A DNA stretch of 64,000 nt from the NCBI GenBank assembly GCA_030524175.1, contig JAUNHC010000002.1:62001-126000 (forward strand), in the 5' to 3' direction. Shown in pieces: positions 34,672-42,739 of this stretch. The DNA comes from Eubacteriales bacterium (GTDB lineage Bacteria > Bacillota > Clostridia > Lachnospirales > Lachnospiraceae). A program made the translations under genes and the position numbers. Positions within the stretch are counted from its first letter, which is position 1. Each line of letters begins with the position of its first letter. Below the pieces are notes generated by a model. It worked only from the letters and a program-made list of their open reading frames with translations. It had not been told where the DNA came from and searched no databases.

Positions 34672-36647
34672 TCGATACGAAAAAAAGTACATATGCAAAA
34701 GTAACACCTATTCCTGTCCGGGATATAGACTGGGATGCTGGCTTCTGGAAAGAAAGATTTGATACCTGTGCTGAAGTGACAGTACCTCACATCCGTGGGA
34801 TGTTTGAGGACGATTCCCCTATTTTCCATGTGGTGGAAAACTTCAGAGTGGCGGCAGGTCTTCACGAAGGAACCCATGAAGGAACTCCTTTTGGGGACGG
34901 TGATTTCTACAAATGGATGGAGGCCGCCATGTATGTTACGGCGAAAAAAGGGGACAAGAAACTGGAGGAGGATCTGGATGCGTATATAGAGCTGATCGCA
35001 AGTGTACAGCAGGAGGACGGATATATTTCCACGAAACAGATCATCTCAGACAAACAGGGCGGAAATTCCAGATTAGGAGATATCAATGATTTTGAAGTGT
35101 ACAATTTCGGACATCTGTTCACAGCAGCCTGTGTGTATAAAAGGATTACAGGAAAAGATAATTTCCTGAAGGTTGCATTGAAAGCTGCCGGTTATTTAGA
35201 GACACTGTATGAAAAATATATAAAAGAAGGCGTGGCACAGACGGAGGTGTGTCCCTCTCATTATATGGGAATCGTGGAGCTTTACAGGACAACCGGAGAT
35301 ACCCGGTATCTGAGGCTTGCAGAAATGGCGCTTGAAGTAAGAGACTTAGTTCCTGACGGTACTGATGATAACCAGGATAGTCTTCCCCTGCGGGAACACA
35401 GAAAAATTGTAGGCCACGGGGTCCGTTCCACTTATCTCTACGCAGGCGTGGCAGATGTGTACGCAGAAAATGGAGATGAATCACTGAAAACAGTTTTGGA
35501 TGCTGTGTGGGAGAATTGTGTTGACAAGAAGCTGTACATTAACGGGGGCTGCGGTGCACTTTATACAGGCACTTCACCTTATGGGCTGTTTAATCATTTA
35601 AACGGAGTTACTGTCTATAACGTACATCAGGCCTTTGGATATGAATACCAGCTTCCAAATATCACTGCCTATAATGAAACTTGTGCGACCCTTGGAAATA
35701 TCATGTGGAATTACCGTATGTTTGCCATTAATCCTCAGGTGAAATATTTCGATATCATTGAGCGTTCAATGCTGAATCTCACTATTGCTTCCGTCAGCTT
35801 ATCCGGGAAAAAATATTTTTACCAGAATTCCCTGCGCAGGGTGAAAAAGCTGGATTACGAACTGATGTGGCCTTTGGAACGCAGAGAAAGCCTTACCTGC
35901 TTCTGCTGTCCTCCTAATATGGCCAGGTTTATCGCTGAGTCAAGTGAGTACATCTATATGAAAGGAAAGGACTGCATTTATACGGGAATGTACGGTGCCA
36001 ACACAGCTCATATCCTGTTGGATAACGGGGCTGAATTTACCATAGAGCAGAAAACGGATTATCCATGGGACGGTACCATTTCCTTTTCGTTCAAAGAAAT
36101 AAAAAATCCCGGCACCTTTACACTGAAGCTGAGAATTCCACAGTGGGCTGTGTCAGGAAGCATTAAGAAAAACGGAGTGGAGATTGCTGCCCTGGGGAAA
36201 GGCCAGTCAGGAACTTATTATGATGTACTGGTTGACGACCTGTTGAAGGATGAGGTTCAGCTTACCCTTGATATGCCGGTACGGTTCACAACAGCCCATT
36301 CCTATGTTGAGGAAAATATCAACCAGGTTGCAGTGGAAAGGGGGCCTGTACTGTTTTGTGCAGAGACACCTGATGCAGAGGTTGATTCACTGGGAAATCT
36401 TATGCTGCCTGCAAATGCACAATTTAAAGAGATTCCTTTTGATATTGAAGGGAAAAACCTTCTGGCTTTAGAGACCGAAGCAGTGGTGCCTGTGAGAAAA
36501 GAAGATTATGATCCAAATGCTCTTTACCAGACGCTTGACTATGACGGCTTCAGGAGAGTGCCTGTACGTCTGATCCCATACTTTGCCTGGGATAACAGAG
36601 GCTATGGAGAAATGATCGTATGGATGCCTGTGTACTGGGGGAAGTGA
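34665..36647 (+). CDS. GH127 beta-L-arabinofuranosidase family protein
   Basis: ATG 34665 overlaps the previous stop; AAAGGAG lies upstream. The 660-residue protein has the (alpha/alpha)6 barrel of GH127 and the zinc/cysteine active site: YNETCATLGN supplies Glu and Cys, and LTCFCCPPNMAR (about residues 410-420) supplies the Cys pair, whose first member is the nucleophile in the characterised Bifidobacterium enzyme HypBA1. There is no signal peptide, so substrates must be imported. Known members release L-arabinofuranose from hydroxyproline-linked or related glycans. Its place between a racemase-like gene and a TRAP transporter is unusual and suggests that the imported acid carries an arabinofuranosyl or similar unit. 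Confidence 0.92.
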   Translation: MLIDTKKSTYAKVTPIPVRDIDWDAGFWKERFDTCAEVTVPHIRGMFEDDSPIFHVVENFRVAAGLHEGTHEGTPFGDGDFYKWMEAAMYVTAKKGDKKLEEDLDAYIELIASVQQEDGYISTKQIISDKQGGNSRLGDINDFEVYNFGHLFTAACVYKRITGKDNFLKVALKAAGYLETLYEKYIKEGVAQTEVCPSHYMGIVELYRTTGDTRYLRLAEMALEVRDLVPDGTDDNQDSLPLREHRKIVGHGVRSTYLYAGVADVYAENGDESLKTVLDAVWENCVDKKLYINGGCGALYTGTSPYGLFNHLNGVTVYNVHQAFGYEYQLPNITAYNETCATLGNIMWNYRMFAINPQVKYFDIIERSMLNLTIASVSLSGKKYFYQNSLRRVKKLDYELMWPLERRESLTCFCCPPNMARFIAESSEYIYMKGKDCIYTGMYGANTAHILLDNGAEFTIEQKTDYPWDGTISFSFKEIKNPGTFTLKLRIPQWAVSGSIKKNGVEIAALGKGQSGTYYDVLVDDLLKDEVQLTLDMPVRFTTAHSYVEENINQVAVERGPVLFCAETPDAEVDSLGNLMLPANAQFKEIPFDIEGKNLLALETEAVVPVRKEDYDPNALYQTLDYDGFRRVPVRLIPYFAWDNRGYGEMIVWMPVYWGK

Positions 36648-36751
36648 CAGGGGCTGACCTGTATGAGCAATCAGGCCGGCCTGAGAATACAGACGGCCAT
36701 TGTGATAGAGCGTAAGCTAAAAACAATAAATAACACAAAGGAGAGAAGAAA

Positions 36752-37765
36752 ATGAAGAAGGTATTATCAGTATGTTTAGCAGCAGGAATGGCGGTATCAA
36801 TGCTTGGAGGGACTGCCGTAACAGTCATGGCGGAGGATGCAAAGGTTTTAACTCTTGCACAGCACAACAGCAAGGAATCAACTAACGGACAGGCCACACA
36901 GGTGTTTGTAGACTATGTGAATGAAAACAGTGACACCATCCAGATCGAGCCTTATTACAACGGGGAGCTTGGGGGTATCCAGGAAGCGGTGGAAGGTGTG
37001 GTTATGGGAACCATTGATATCACGCACTCGAGCTTTGCACAGTTGTCCAGCCTTTATCAGGATATGGAAATTTTCTCTATCCCTTATCTTGTAAAGAACG
37101 GTGAGGACAACAAAAAACTTATGGATGTGGACAATAACCCGGTGCTCAGCGAGATTCTGGATGCATTCCAGGATGCCAGCGGACTGACCTGCTTTGGCAC
37201 AACTGCCTCCTATGAAGCACGTCAGCTCACCTGTAATTTTGAAGTGAAAACACCGGAAGATTTAAAGGGACATAAGGTGCGTTCCATCACCAACGATGTT
37301 TATACTCTGGCTGTAGAAGGCCTGGGCGGAACTCCCGTACCCATTGACTGGACAGAAACTCCTACCGCTCTTTCCACAGGTACGGTGGAAGGACAGGAGA
37401 ATCCTTATTCCACACTGGTTTCTTATCAGCTTTGGGACTGCCAGAAGTACGTGATGGAGACAAATCATATTTATGACTCTGCAGTAGGTGTGATCAACAC
37501 ATCTCTCTGGGACAGTCTTTCTGATGATGACAAACAGGTTCTGAAGGACGCCCAGAAGGCAATGGCAGACTGGACCTACACATCCCAGATGGAAAATCAG
37601 GAAGAGTACCGTCAGACCTGTGAGGATAACGGCATGACAATTATCACAGAAGAGGATGGGCTTGATATTGATGCATTCAAGGCAAGAACAGATGAGCTTA
37701 AGAGTGAGAAATATGCAAAATATCAGGAATACTTTGACCGCCTTGATGAGTATCTGGGTTACTAA
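36752..37765 (+). CDS. dctP: TRAP transporter solute-binding protein (DctP family)
   Basis: ATG 36752 follows AAAGGAGAG. The 337-residue protein has a signal peptide (KKVLSVCLAAGMAVSMLGGTAV, cleavage after VMA) without a lipobox Cys. The DctP fold is clear from VEGVVMGTIDITHSS, KTPEDLKGHKVRSI, the GGTPVPIDWTE loop and GTVEGQENPYSTL. The usual carboxylate-binding Arg is probably in DLKGHKVRS or ASYEARQL. It catches an organic or sugar acid outside the cell for the DctQM membrane pair downstream. The match with an acid-sugar kinase in the same operon supports a sugar-acid substrate. Confidence 0.93.
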   Translation: MKKVLSVCLAAGMAVSMLGGTAVTVMAEDAKVLTLAQHNSKESTNGQATQVFVDYVNENSDTIQIEPYYNGELGGIQEAVEGVVMGTIDITHSSFAQLSSLYQDMEIFSIPYLVKNGEDNKKLMDVDNNPVLSEILDAFQDASGLTCFGTTASYEARQLTCNFEVKTPEDLKGHKVRSITNDVYTLAVEGLGGTPVPIDWTETPTALSTGTVEGQENPYSTLVSYQLWDCQKYVMETNHIYDSAVGVINTSLWDSLSDDDKQVLKDAQKAMADWTYTSQMENQEEYRQTCEDNGMTIITEEDGLDIDAFKARTDELKSEKYAKYQEYFDRLDEYLGY

Positions 37766-37813
37766 AGATATTATAGATATCAGGATTTAATCTTGATTAG
37801 ACTGAAGTGAACG

Positions 37814-37861
37814 AAACCTTTGCCTTGACCTTTGGAACAATCGGAAACGGGCAAAGGTTTT
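37814..37861 (+). terminator. Partial terminator or processing hairpin between dctP and dctQ
   Basis: AAACCTTTGCC pairs perfectly with GGCAAAGGTTT over a 25-base loop, followed by a short T-run. As it lies inside the operon, it probably lowers expression of the membrane subunits relative to the binding protein or protects the dctP message. Confidence 0.7.
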
Positions 37862-37903
37862 GTACTTTAAATCAGATAAAACAGGGAAAGGAGAAGCCGG
37901 GGC

Positions 37904-38452
37904 ATGCAGTCTCCGGCAGAAGGTAAGGCTATGGAAAAGAACTTTCTGCGTCCCATAATGGATAAAATAGAAAAAATTATTTTCCCGATTCAGTCAATTT
38001 GTGTTTATTGTTCCGTGCTCATGGTGTTTGTCACGGTCATGGCAAGAGAAGTGCTTCACATAAGCATTGTGTGGGGATATGAGGTGGCCTGCTTCTTTGT
38101 CATTGTGCTCCTCTTTATAGGAATGCCGGTAAATCTCCACCATAATACAAACCTGAAGGTGACGGCACTCTATGATATGATGCCGGCATCTGTACAGAAA
38201 ATATTTAGTGTACTTCATTTTTTGATCATTCTTTTTGTTCTTATATTAATGGCAATTGGATTTAAGGAGTATATGAGTAAACTTGGTAAGGTTGTTATGG
38301 CAGCATCCAAATTTCCAAACTGGCTTTACTATGGTTCCATCGGCATAGGGATTGCCCTGTCTCTTGTGGAAATGCTCACGGAGATTCTTGACCTTTTGGT
38401 AAAAAAGGACAAGAAGGATCAGATACAGCAGAAAGGAGAGAATGAATTATGA
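37904..38452 (+). CDS. dctQ: TRAP transporter small membrane subunit (DctQ family)
   Basis: ATG 37904 has AAAGGAG ten bases upstream; ATG 37931 (MEKNFLRP) is an alternative start. The product of 182 residues has four hydrophobic helices, beginning with IFPIQSICVYCSVLMVFVTVMAREVL, and the conserved WGYEVACFFVIVLLFIGMPVN segment of DctQ. It anchors and stabilises the large permease subunit. Its end overlaps dctM by four bases (ATGA), showing translational coupling. Confidence 0.88.
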   Translation: MQSPAEGKAMEKNFLRPIMDKIEKIIFPIQSICVYCSVLMVFVTVMAREVLHISIVWGYEVACFFVIVLLFIGMPVNLHHNTNLKVTALYDMMPASVQKIFSVLHFLIILFVLILMAIGFKEYMSKLGKVVMAASKFPNWLYYGSIGIGIALSLVEMLTEILDLLVKKDKKDQIQQKGENEL

Positions 38453-39735
38453 ATGGTGTGACAGTTATTGTTTTATTTTTGATACTGCTGGCAACAGGAT
38501 TGCCGGTAGCCTATGTAATGTATGCCACAGCCGGAATTTATTTCCTTTCCGTTGGTCTTAATGTGAGCGTCATGATCCAGAAGATGGGATCATCTATGAA
38601 CTCTATTACCATGGTGGCTATTCCTATGTTTATTTTTGCCGGTACACTTATGAATAACGTGAACCTGACAGACTCCCTTTTTCATTCCATCCTTGTGACT
38701 CCGGTGGGCAGGATGAAGGGCGGGCTGGCACAGGTAAACGTAGTGGCAAGTCTTGTTTTTGCAGGAATGTCAGGTGCGGCGCTGGCTGATGTAGGCGGCC
38801 TTGGGAAAATTGAGATAAAGGCAATGACCAATGCAGGATATTCTCTGGAAGATGCTACAGGTATCACTCTGGCATCCTCTGCAATAGGACCTATCTTTCC
38901 TCCAAGTGTACCTCTCATGCTTTATTCCTTGTACGCGGAGCAGTCAGGAATTACCATGCTGATGGCAGGTGTGATCCCGGCGCTTATACTCACTGTTTCC
39001 ATGATGGCTATTGTAGGTGTACGTGCGAGAAAATATAATTGGCCTACCTACCATGAGAAGGGTGGATTTAAACAGCTTCTAAAAGTATTTTTAAAAGGAA
39101 TCCCGGCTTTCTGTGTGCCTCTTATTCTTTTGGGCGGGATGTACAGCGGTTCCTTTGCACCTTCTGAGCTGGCCAGCCTGGCGGCTGTATGTGCGGTGAT
39201 CGTGGGGGGACTTTTCTATAAAGGAGTTTCCATAAAGGCATTGGTAAATACAGCAAAGGAAAGTGTGGGAAATATAGCTTCCATGATGTTTATCTGCGGT
39301 GCGGCCAGTCTGTTTGCCCAGGTTATCAGCCGATCCGGCATTCCGGCGCTGGTACAGAACAGTGTTTTAAGCATAACGGATAATTCGGTACTCCTTCTTC
39401 TGGTGATCAATGTGGCATTTTTGATCATCGGTATGTTTATGGATTCCAATATTGCCATAATGATTTTTACGCCTATTCTTCTTCCGGCTTTGATCTCATT
39501 AGGGGTAAGTCCTGTACATTTCGGCGTTGTCATCTGCCTGAATGTGGTAATCGGAATATTCACACCTCCTTTTGGCAGCGCACTGTTTTTAGGACAGGCC
39601 ATCACCGGAGTTTCATTTTCCAAGATGGTGAAAGCCATGATGCCCTATTATGTGCCGCTGATCCTCGTATTACTGCTGGTGACACTTGTTCCCCAGCTTA
39701 GTACCTGGCTTCCCAATATGCTTTACGGAGTGTGA
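38449..39735 (+). CDS. dctM: TRAP transporter large permease subunit (DctM family)
   Basis: ATG 38449 overlaps the dctQ stop, with AAAGGAG upstream. The 428-residue protein has about twelve helices and family motifs MVAIPMFIFAGTLM, GMSGAALADVGGLG and SSAIGPIFPPSVPLMLY, ending in FTPPFGSALFLGQAITG. It is the Na+-coupled transport channel. Together with DctP and DctQ it imports an acid substrate for the enzymes of this operon. Confidence 0.95.
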   Translation: MNGVTVIVLFLILLATGLPVAYVMYATAGIYFLSVGLNVSVMIQKMGSSMNSITMVAIPMFIFAGTLMNNVNLTDSLFHSILVTPVGRMKGGLAQVNVVASLVFAGMSGAALADVGGLGKIEIKAMTNAGYSLEDATGITLASSAIGPIFPPSVPLMLYSLYAEQSGITMLMAGVIPALILTVSMMAIVGVRARKYNWPTYHEKGGFKQLLKVFLKGIPAFCVPLILLGGMYSGSFAPSELASLAAVCAVIVGGLFYKGVSIKALVNTAKESVGNIASMMFICGAASLFAQVISRSGIPALVQNSVLSITDNSVLLLLVINVAFLIIGMFMDSNIAIMIFTPILLPALISLGVSPVHFGVVICLNVVIGIFTPPFGSALFLGQAITGVSFSKMVKAMMPYYVPLILVLLLVTLVPQLSTWLPNMLYGV

Positions 39736-39766
39736 TCTGATTAATTAAGAGAGGCGGCGCAGAGAA

Positions 39767-40267
39767 ATGCAGACAAAAGTAAAACTGAAATGTAAACCGA
39801 ATGTACTGGAAATTTATAACTATATCATGTATCATAGTTTTAGCGGTATGGCCGGAGCAGTACGCCTTGGCATCAGTCTGCTGTTCATTGCAGCTGCCTG
39901 GTATACAGCCGGTGAGGTTGAGAGTATTTTAACATGTCTTCTTATTCTGACAGGACTTTTAAATCCTGTGGTCACACCTGTATTTTTATATTTCCGTGCC
40001 GGAAGGATGGAGAAACAGCAAGGGGAGATCGAATATGAAATCCAGGAGGACAAGGTGGTGGTCAGCCAGAACGGCACATGCCGCAGACTGGCCTATGAGG
40101 CATTGCCTCTGATCGTATGGGGAAAGAAGGCTTTGATGCTGTATGTTGACGGTTCTCATGCCTTGCTGATCCCAAGAAGACAGATGGAGGGCCGGGAAGA
40201 TGAAATCCTGGAGGTATTACATAAGCTTCCTGACCAGAGCAAGGTGAGGCTGGGCCGGGGCATATAA
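39767..40267 (+). CDS. YcxB-like membrane protein
   Basis: ATG 39767 follows AGAGAGGCGG. The 166-residue protein has two hydrophobic helices (about 28-48 and 52-72) followed by a C-terminal domain of beta strands with EIEYEIQEDKVVVSQNG and HALLIPRRQM, the pattern of the YcxB-like C-terminal family. Function unknown. It lies between the TRAP genes and the operon regulator on the same strand, so it may modulate transport or signalling, but many relatives are not near transporters. Confidence 0.7.
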   Translation: MQTKVKLKCKPNVLEIYNYIMYHSFSGMAGAVRLGISLLFIAAAWYTAGEVESILTCLLILTGLLNPVVTPVFLYFRAGRMEKQQGEIEYEIQEDKVVVSQNGTCRRLAYEALPLIVWGKKALMLYVDGSHALLIPRRQMEGREDEILEVLHKLPDQSKVRLGRGI

Positions 40268-40318
40268 GAGCACAAAACGTACCGCCAGGCAAAGATAGGA
40301 GTAAAGAGTGATAAGGTT

Positions 40319-41038
40319 ATGGAAGAGAAAAAAACGTTGCTGAATACAACCCTGCAGAGCAGATCTGTGGTGGATACTGTGATTGATGTAATAATTTCAT
40401 CCATTGTCAGAGGTGAGCTTAAGCCTGGAGATAAGCTTCCTACAGAGATGGAGCTTTCCAGGGATTTAGGAGTTGCCCGTAATTCTATCCGGGAGGCTGT
40501 GAAGATACTGGAGGCTTACGGTGTACTTCACATTAAAAGGGCTGACGGTACTTTTGTATGCGATACCTACAATCAGAAGATGCTGGATCCTATGCTTTAC
40601 GGAATTATCCTGCAGAAGGATACCTGGCAGGATTTTATCAAGCTCCGCACAGTGATGGATATCGGAACTTTATATGTGGTTCTCAGGCAGGAGGACACGG
40701 AAGCTGAGATTAATAGGCTGAAAGGCATTGTGGGAAAGATGGAAGCTGCATTTGCCAGGGACAGCTTTTCAGTGGATGAGATCATGGCTTATGATGAGGA
40801 GTTCCACAGTGTGATAGCGGAGGCTGCCGGGAATATCCAGCTGGTGAATATCACAGATTATATTACAAGGATTACCATTCCTTCCAGAAAAAAGACAGTG
40901 GAGAAAATTGTGAATTTGAAAGAGGCTGATAATTTTATCAGTCTTCATAATCAACTTATCCGCGTCATCGAAGAAAAGCAGTTTGACCAGATAGAGAAAG
41001 CGGTGCTGGACCACTATGTATATTGGAAGGAAAAATGA
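40319..41038 (+). CDS. GntR-type regulator, FadR/FCD subfamily
   Basis: ATG 40319; the ribosome site is weak (AAGG only two bases upstream, GGAG further off). The 239-residue protein has the GntR winged helix (KPGDKLPTEMELSRDLGVARNSIREAVKILEAYG, residues about 35-70) and a C-terminal FCD domain. The FCD metal-site residues are probably in IMAYDEEFHSVI, HNQLI and LDHYVYW. FCD regulators sense small carboxylates such as sugar acids or beta-keto acids. It is encoded within the operon it most likely controls. Confidence 0.92.
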   Translation: MEEKKTLLNTTLQSRSVVDTVIDVIISSIVRGELKPGDKLPTEMELSRDLGVARNSIREAVKILEAYGVLHIKRADGTFVCDTYNQKMLDPMLYGIILQKDTWQDFIKLRTVMDIGTLYVVLRQEDTEAEINRLKGIVGKMEAAFARDSFSVDEIMAYDEEFHSVIAEAAGNIQLVNITDYITRITIPSRKKTVEKIVNLKEADNFISLHNQLIRVIEEKQFDQIEKAVLDHYVYWKEK

Positions 41039-41073
41039 CAATTGCTTACAGATACATTTGACAGGGGGATTTT

Positions 41074-41883
41074 ATGAGAAAAGTAATTATATCCGTGGCG
41101 CCGATAGCAGGCCCGGACCCGCTGATTCCTGAAGTGCTGGCGGATGATGTGGGAAAATGCGTGGAGTACGGCGCGTCCATGTGCCATCTTCACTGTAAGA
41201 CAAGAGAAGGGAAGTTAACCCCACATATCACTAATCTCACAGAAGCCTTTGACAAAATCCTGGAGAAAACAGACGTGGTGGTCCAGGCTTCCACAGGGGG
41301 GATTTCAGAGATGGATATTGTACAGCGGTGTAATCCGCTGGAGTATGGCAGAACAGAAAGTGCATCCTTAAACGGCGGTTCCACGAATCTGGGGGAGGCT
41401 GTGTACAGGAATTCTTTTGAAGATATCCGTTATTGTGCCCGGGCATGTTACGAAAAAGGCATTATCCCGGAGACAGAAGTGTTTGATATTGGTATGATCC
41501 ATAATGTGGAATTGGTAAAAAAAGAAATTCCCATGAGAACGCCTGTTATCTATAATCTGGTGTTCGGGCATAAGGGGGGCATGCAGCCTTCTGTAGAAGC
41601 CTTGATGGCTTTTCGTTCCTTCGTTCCGCCGGATGCCATGTGGGGTGTCACTCACTTTGGCAGGGACAATTGGACGTTTCTGGCTGCAGCCATAGCGGCA
41701 GGGGCATCTATTGTCAGGATCGGATTCGAGGACAGCCGTTATCTGGGAGAGGGCCGTGAAGCCGCGTATAATTATCAGGAGGTGGCATACCTGTCTGACC
41801 TTATCCGTAAGATGGGGCTGGACACAGCCACTCCCGCAGAGACACGGGAGATTATGGGAATACAGACTCACAGACAGTTTTAA
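41074..41883 (+). CDS. Beta-keto acid cleavage enzyme (BKACE / Kce family)
   Basis: ATG 41074 follows AGGGGGA. The 269-residue protein begins KVIISVAPIAGPDP, has the zinc-binding HLH (MCHLHCKT), VVVQASTGG, and the C-terminal GVTHFGRDNW. PETEVFDIGMI carries the family's metal-site Glu. Characterised members cleave 3-keto-5-aminohexanoate or other beta-keto acids with acetyl-CoA to give acetoacetate and a new acyl-CoA. As the last gene of the sugar-acid operon it may process a beta-keto acid from oxidation of the imported substrate, which is inference. A strong terminator follows at once. Confidence 0.9.
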   Translation: MRKVIISVAPIAGPDPLIPEVLADDVGKCVEYGASMCHLHCKTREGKLTPHITNLTEAFDKILEKTDVVVQASTGGISEMDIVQRCNPLEYGRTESASLNGGSTNLGEAVYRNSFEDIRYCARACYEKGIIPETEVFDIGMIHNVELVKKEIPMRTPVIYNLVFGHKGGMQPSVEALMAFRSFVPPDAMWGVTHFGRDNWTFLAAAIAAGASIVRIGFEDSRYLGEGREAAYNYQEVAYLSDLIRKMGLDTATPAETREIMGIQTHRQF

Positions 41884-41890
41884 AGGATGA

Positions 41891-41930
41891 AAAAGGGAGC
41901 AGACGGGAAAGAGCCGTCTGCTCCCTTTTC
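41891..41930 (+). terminator. Strong terminator ending the catabolic operon
   Basis: AAAAGGGAGCAGACGG pairs perfectly with CCGTCTGCTCCCTTTT (16 bp) over a 7-base loop. It closes the roughly 9.4-kb transcription unit that starts at 32453. Confidence 0.92.
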
Positions 41931-42049
41931 AATCCTCCATGGGAAATATTCCGGAAGTTGCGACAAAAAGCCGGTTTTGTCTATAGCAAAGCGTTCAGAA
42001 ACCATGTAAGATAAAGATATATATCATCAGGGAAAGGAGGGTATAAACA

Positions 42050-42721
42050 GTGGATACATTCCGTACCATTGAAGTAAAGAGAAGTATATTTGACAACAAT
42101 GACAGACAGGCTGGAGAACTTCGGCAGAGACTGAAAAAAGAGAAGGTATTTCTGCTGAACTTAATGTCATCGCCCGGGGCCGGGAAGACTACAACCTTGA
42201 CGCGGACGATTGAGGCACTTTCAAATGAATTAAAGATCGGGGTGATGGAAGCAGACATTGATTCTGATGTAGACGCCAGATCCATAGAAAAAACAGGGGT
42301 AAAGGTTATACAGCTTCACACAGGAGGTATGTGCCATCTGGATGCGGACATGACAAGACAGGGGCTTGAGGCAATGGGAACAGAAAATATAGATCTGGCT
42401 GTTCTGGAGAATGTAGGCAATCTTGTCTGTCCTGCAGAATTTGACACAGGAGCCGTGAAAAATGTGATGATCCTGTCAGTGCCGGAGGGGGATGACAAAC
42501 CGCTGAAATATCCGCTGATGTTCTCTGTATGCGATGTGGTGCTGATAAACAAGGTGGATGTCCTTCCTTATTTTGATTTTGACCTGGAAAAATGCAAAGA
42601 ATATATAAACAAGAGAAATCCCCGGGCATTGGTGTTTGCAATCAGTGCCAAAACAGGGGAAGGCGTGGAAGAGTGGGCGGACTGGCTTCGCAGGGAAGTG
42701 GCACAGTGGCAGAAGGACTGA
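42050..42721 (+). CDS. hypB: Nickel-insertion GTPase HypB
   Basis: GTG 42050 follows AAAGGAGGG by about nine bases. The 223-residue protein has the SIMIBI GTPase P-loop SSPGAGKTT, VMEADIDSDVDA, LENVGNLVCPAEFDTG and the G4 motif NKVD. There is no His-rich nickel-storage stretch at the N-terminus. HypB supplies nickel with HypA to NiFe hydrogenase or other nickel enzymes. hypA is two genes downstream, but hypC-hypF and any hydrogenase are absent from the window, so the client may be CODH/acetyl-CoA synthase or another nickel enzyme. Confidence 0.95.
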   Translation: MDTFRTIEVKRSIFDNNDRQAGELRQRLKKEKVFLLNLMSSPGAGKTTTLTRTIEALSNELKIGVMEADIDSDVDARSIEKTGVKVIQLHTGGMCHLDADMTRQGLEAMGTENIDLAVLENVGNLVCPAEFDTGAVKNVMILSVPEGDDKPLKYPLMFSVCDVVLINKVDVLPYFDFDLEKCKEYINKRNPRALVFAISAKTGEGVEEWADWLRREVAQWQKD

Positions 42722-42739
42722 GAAAGGATGGGGTGTTTT

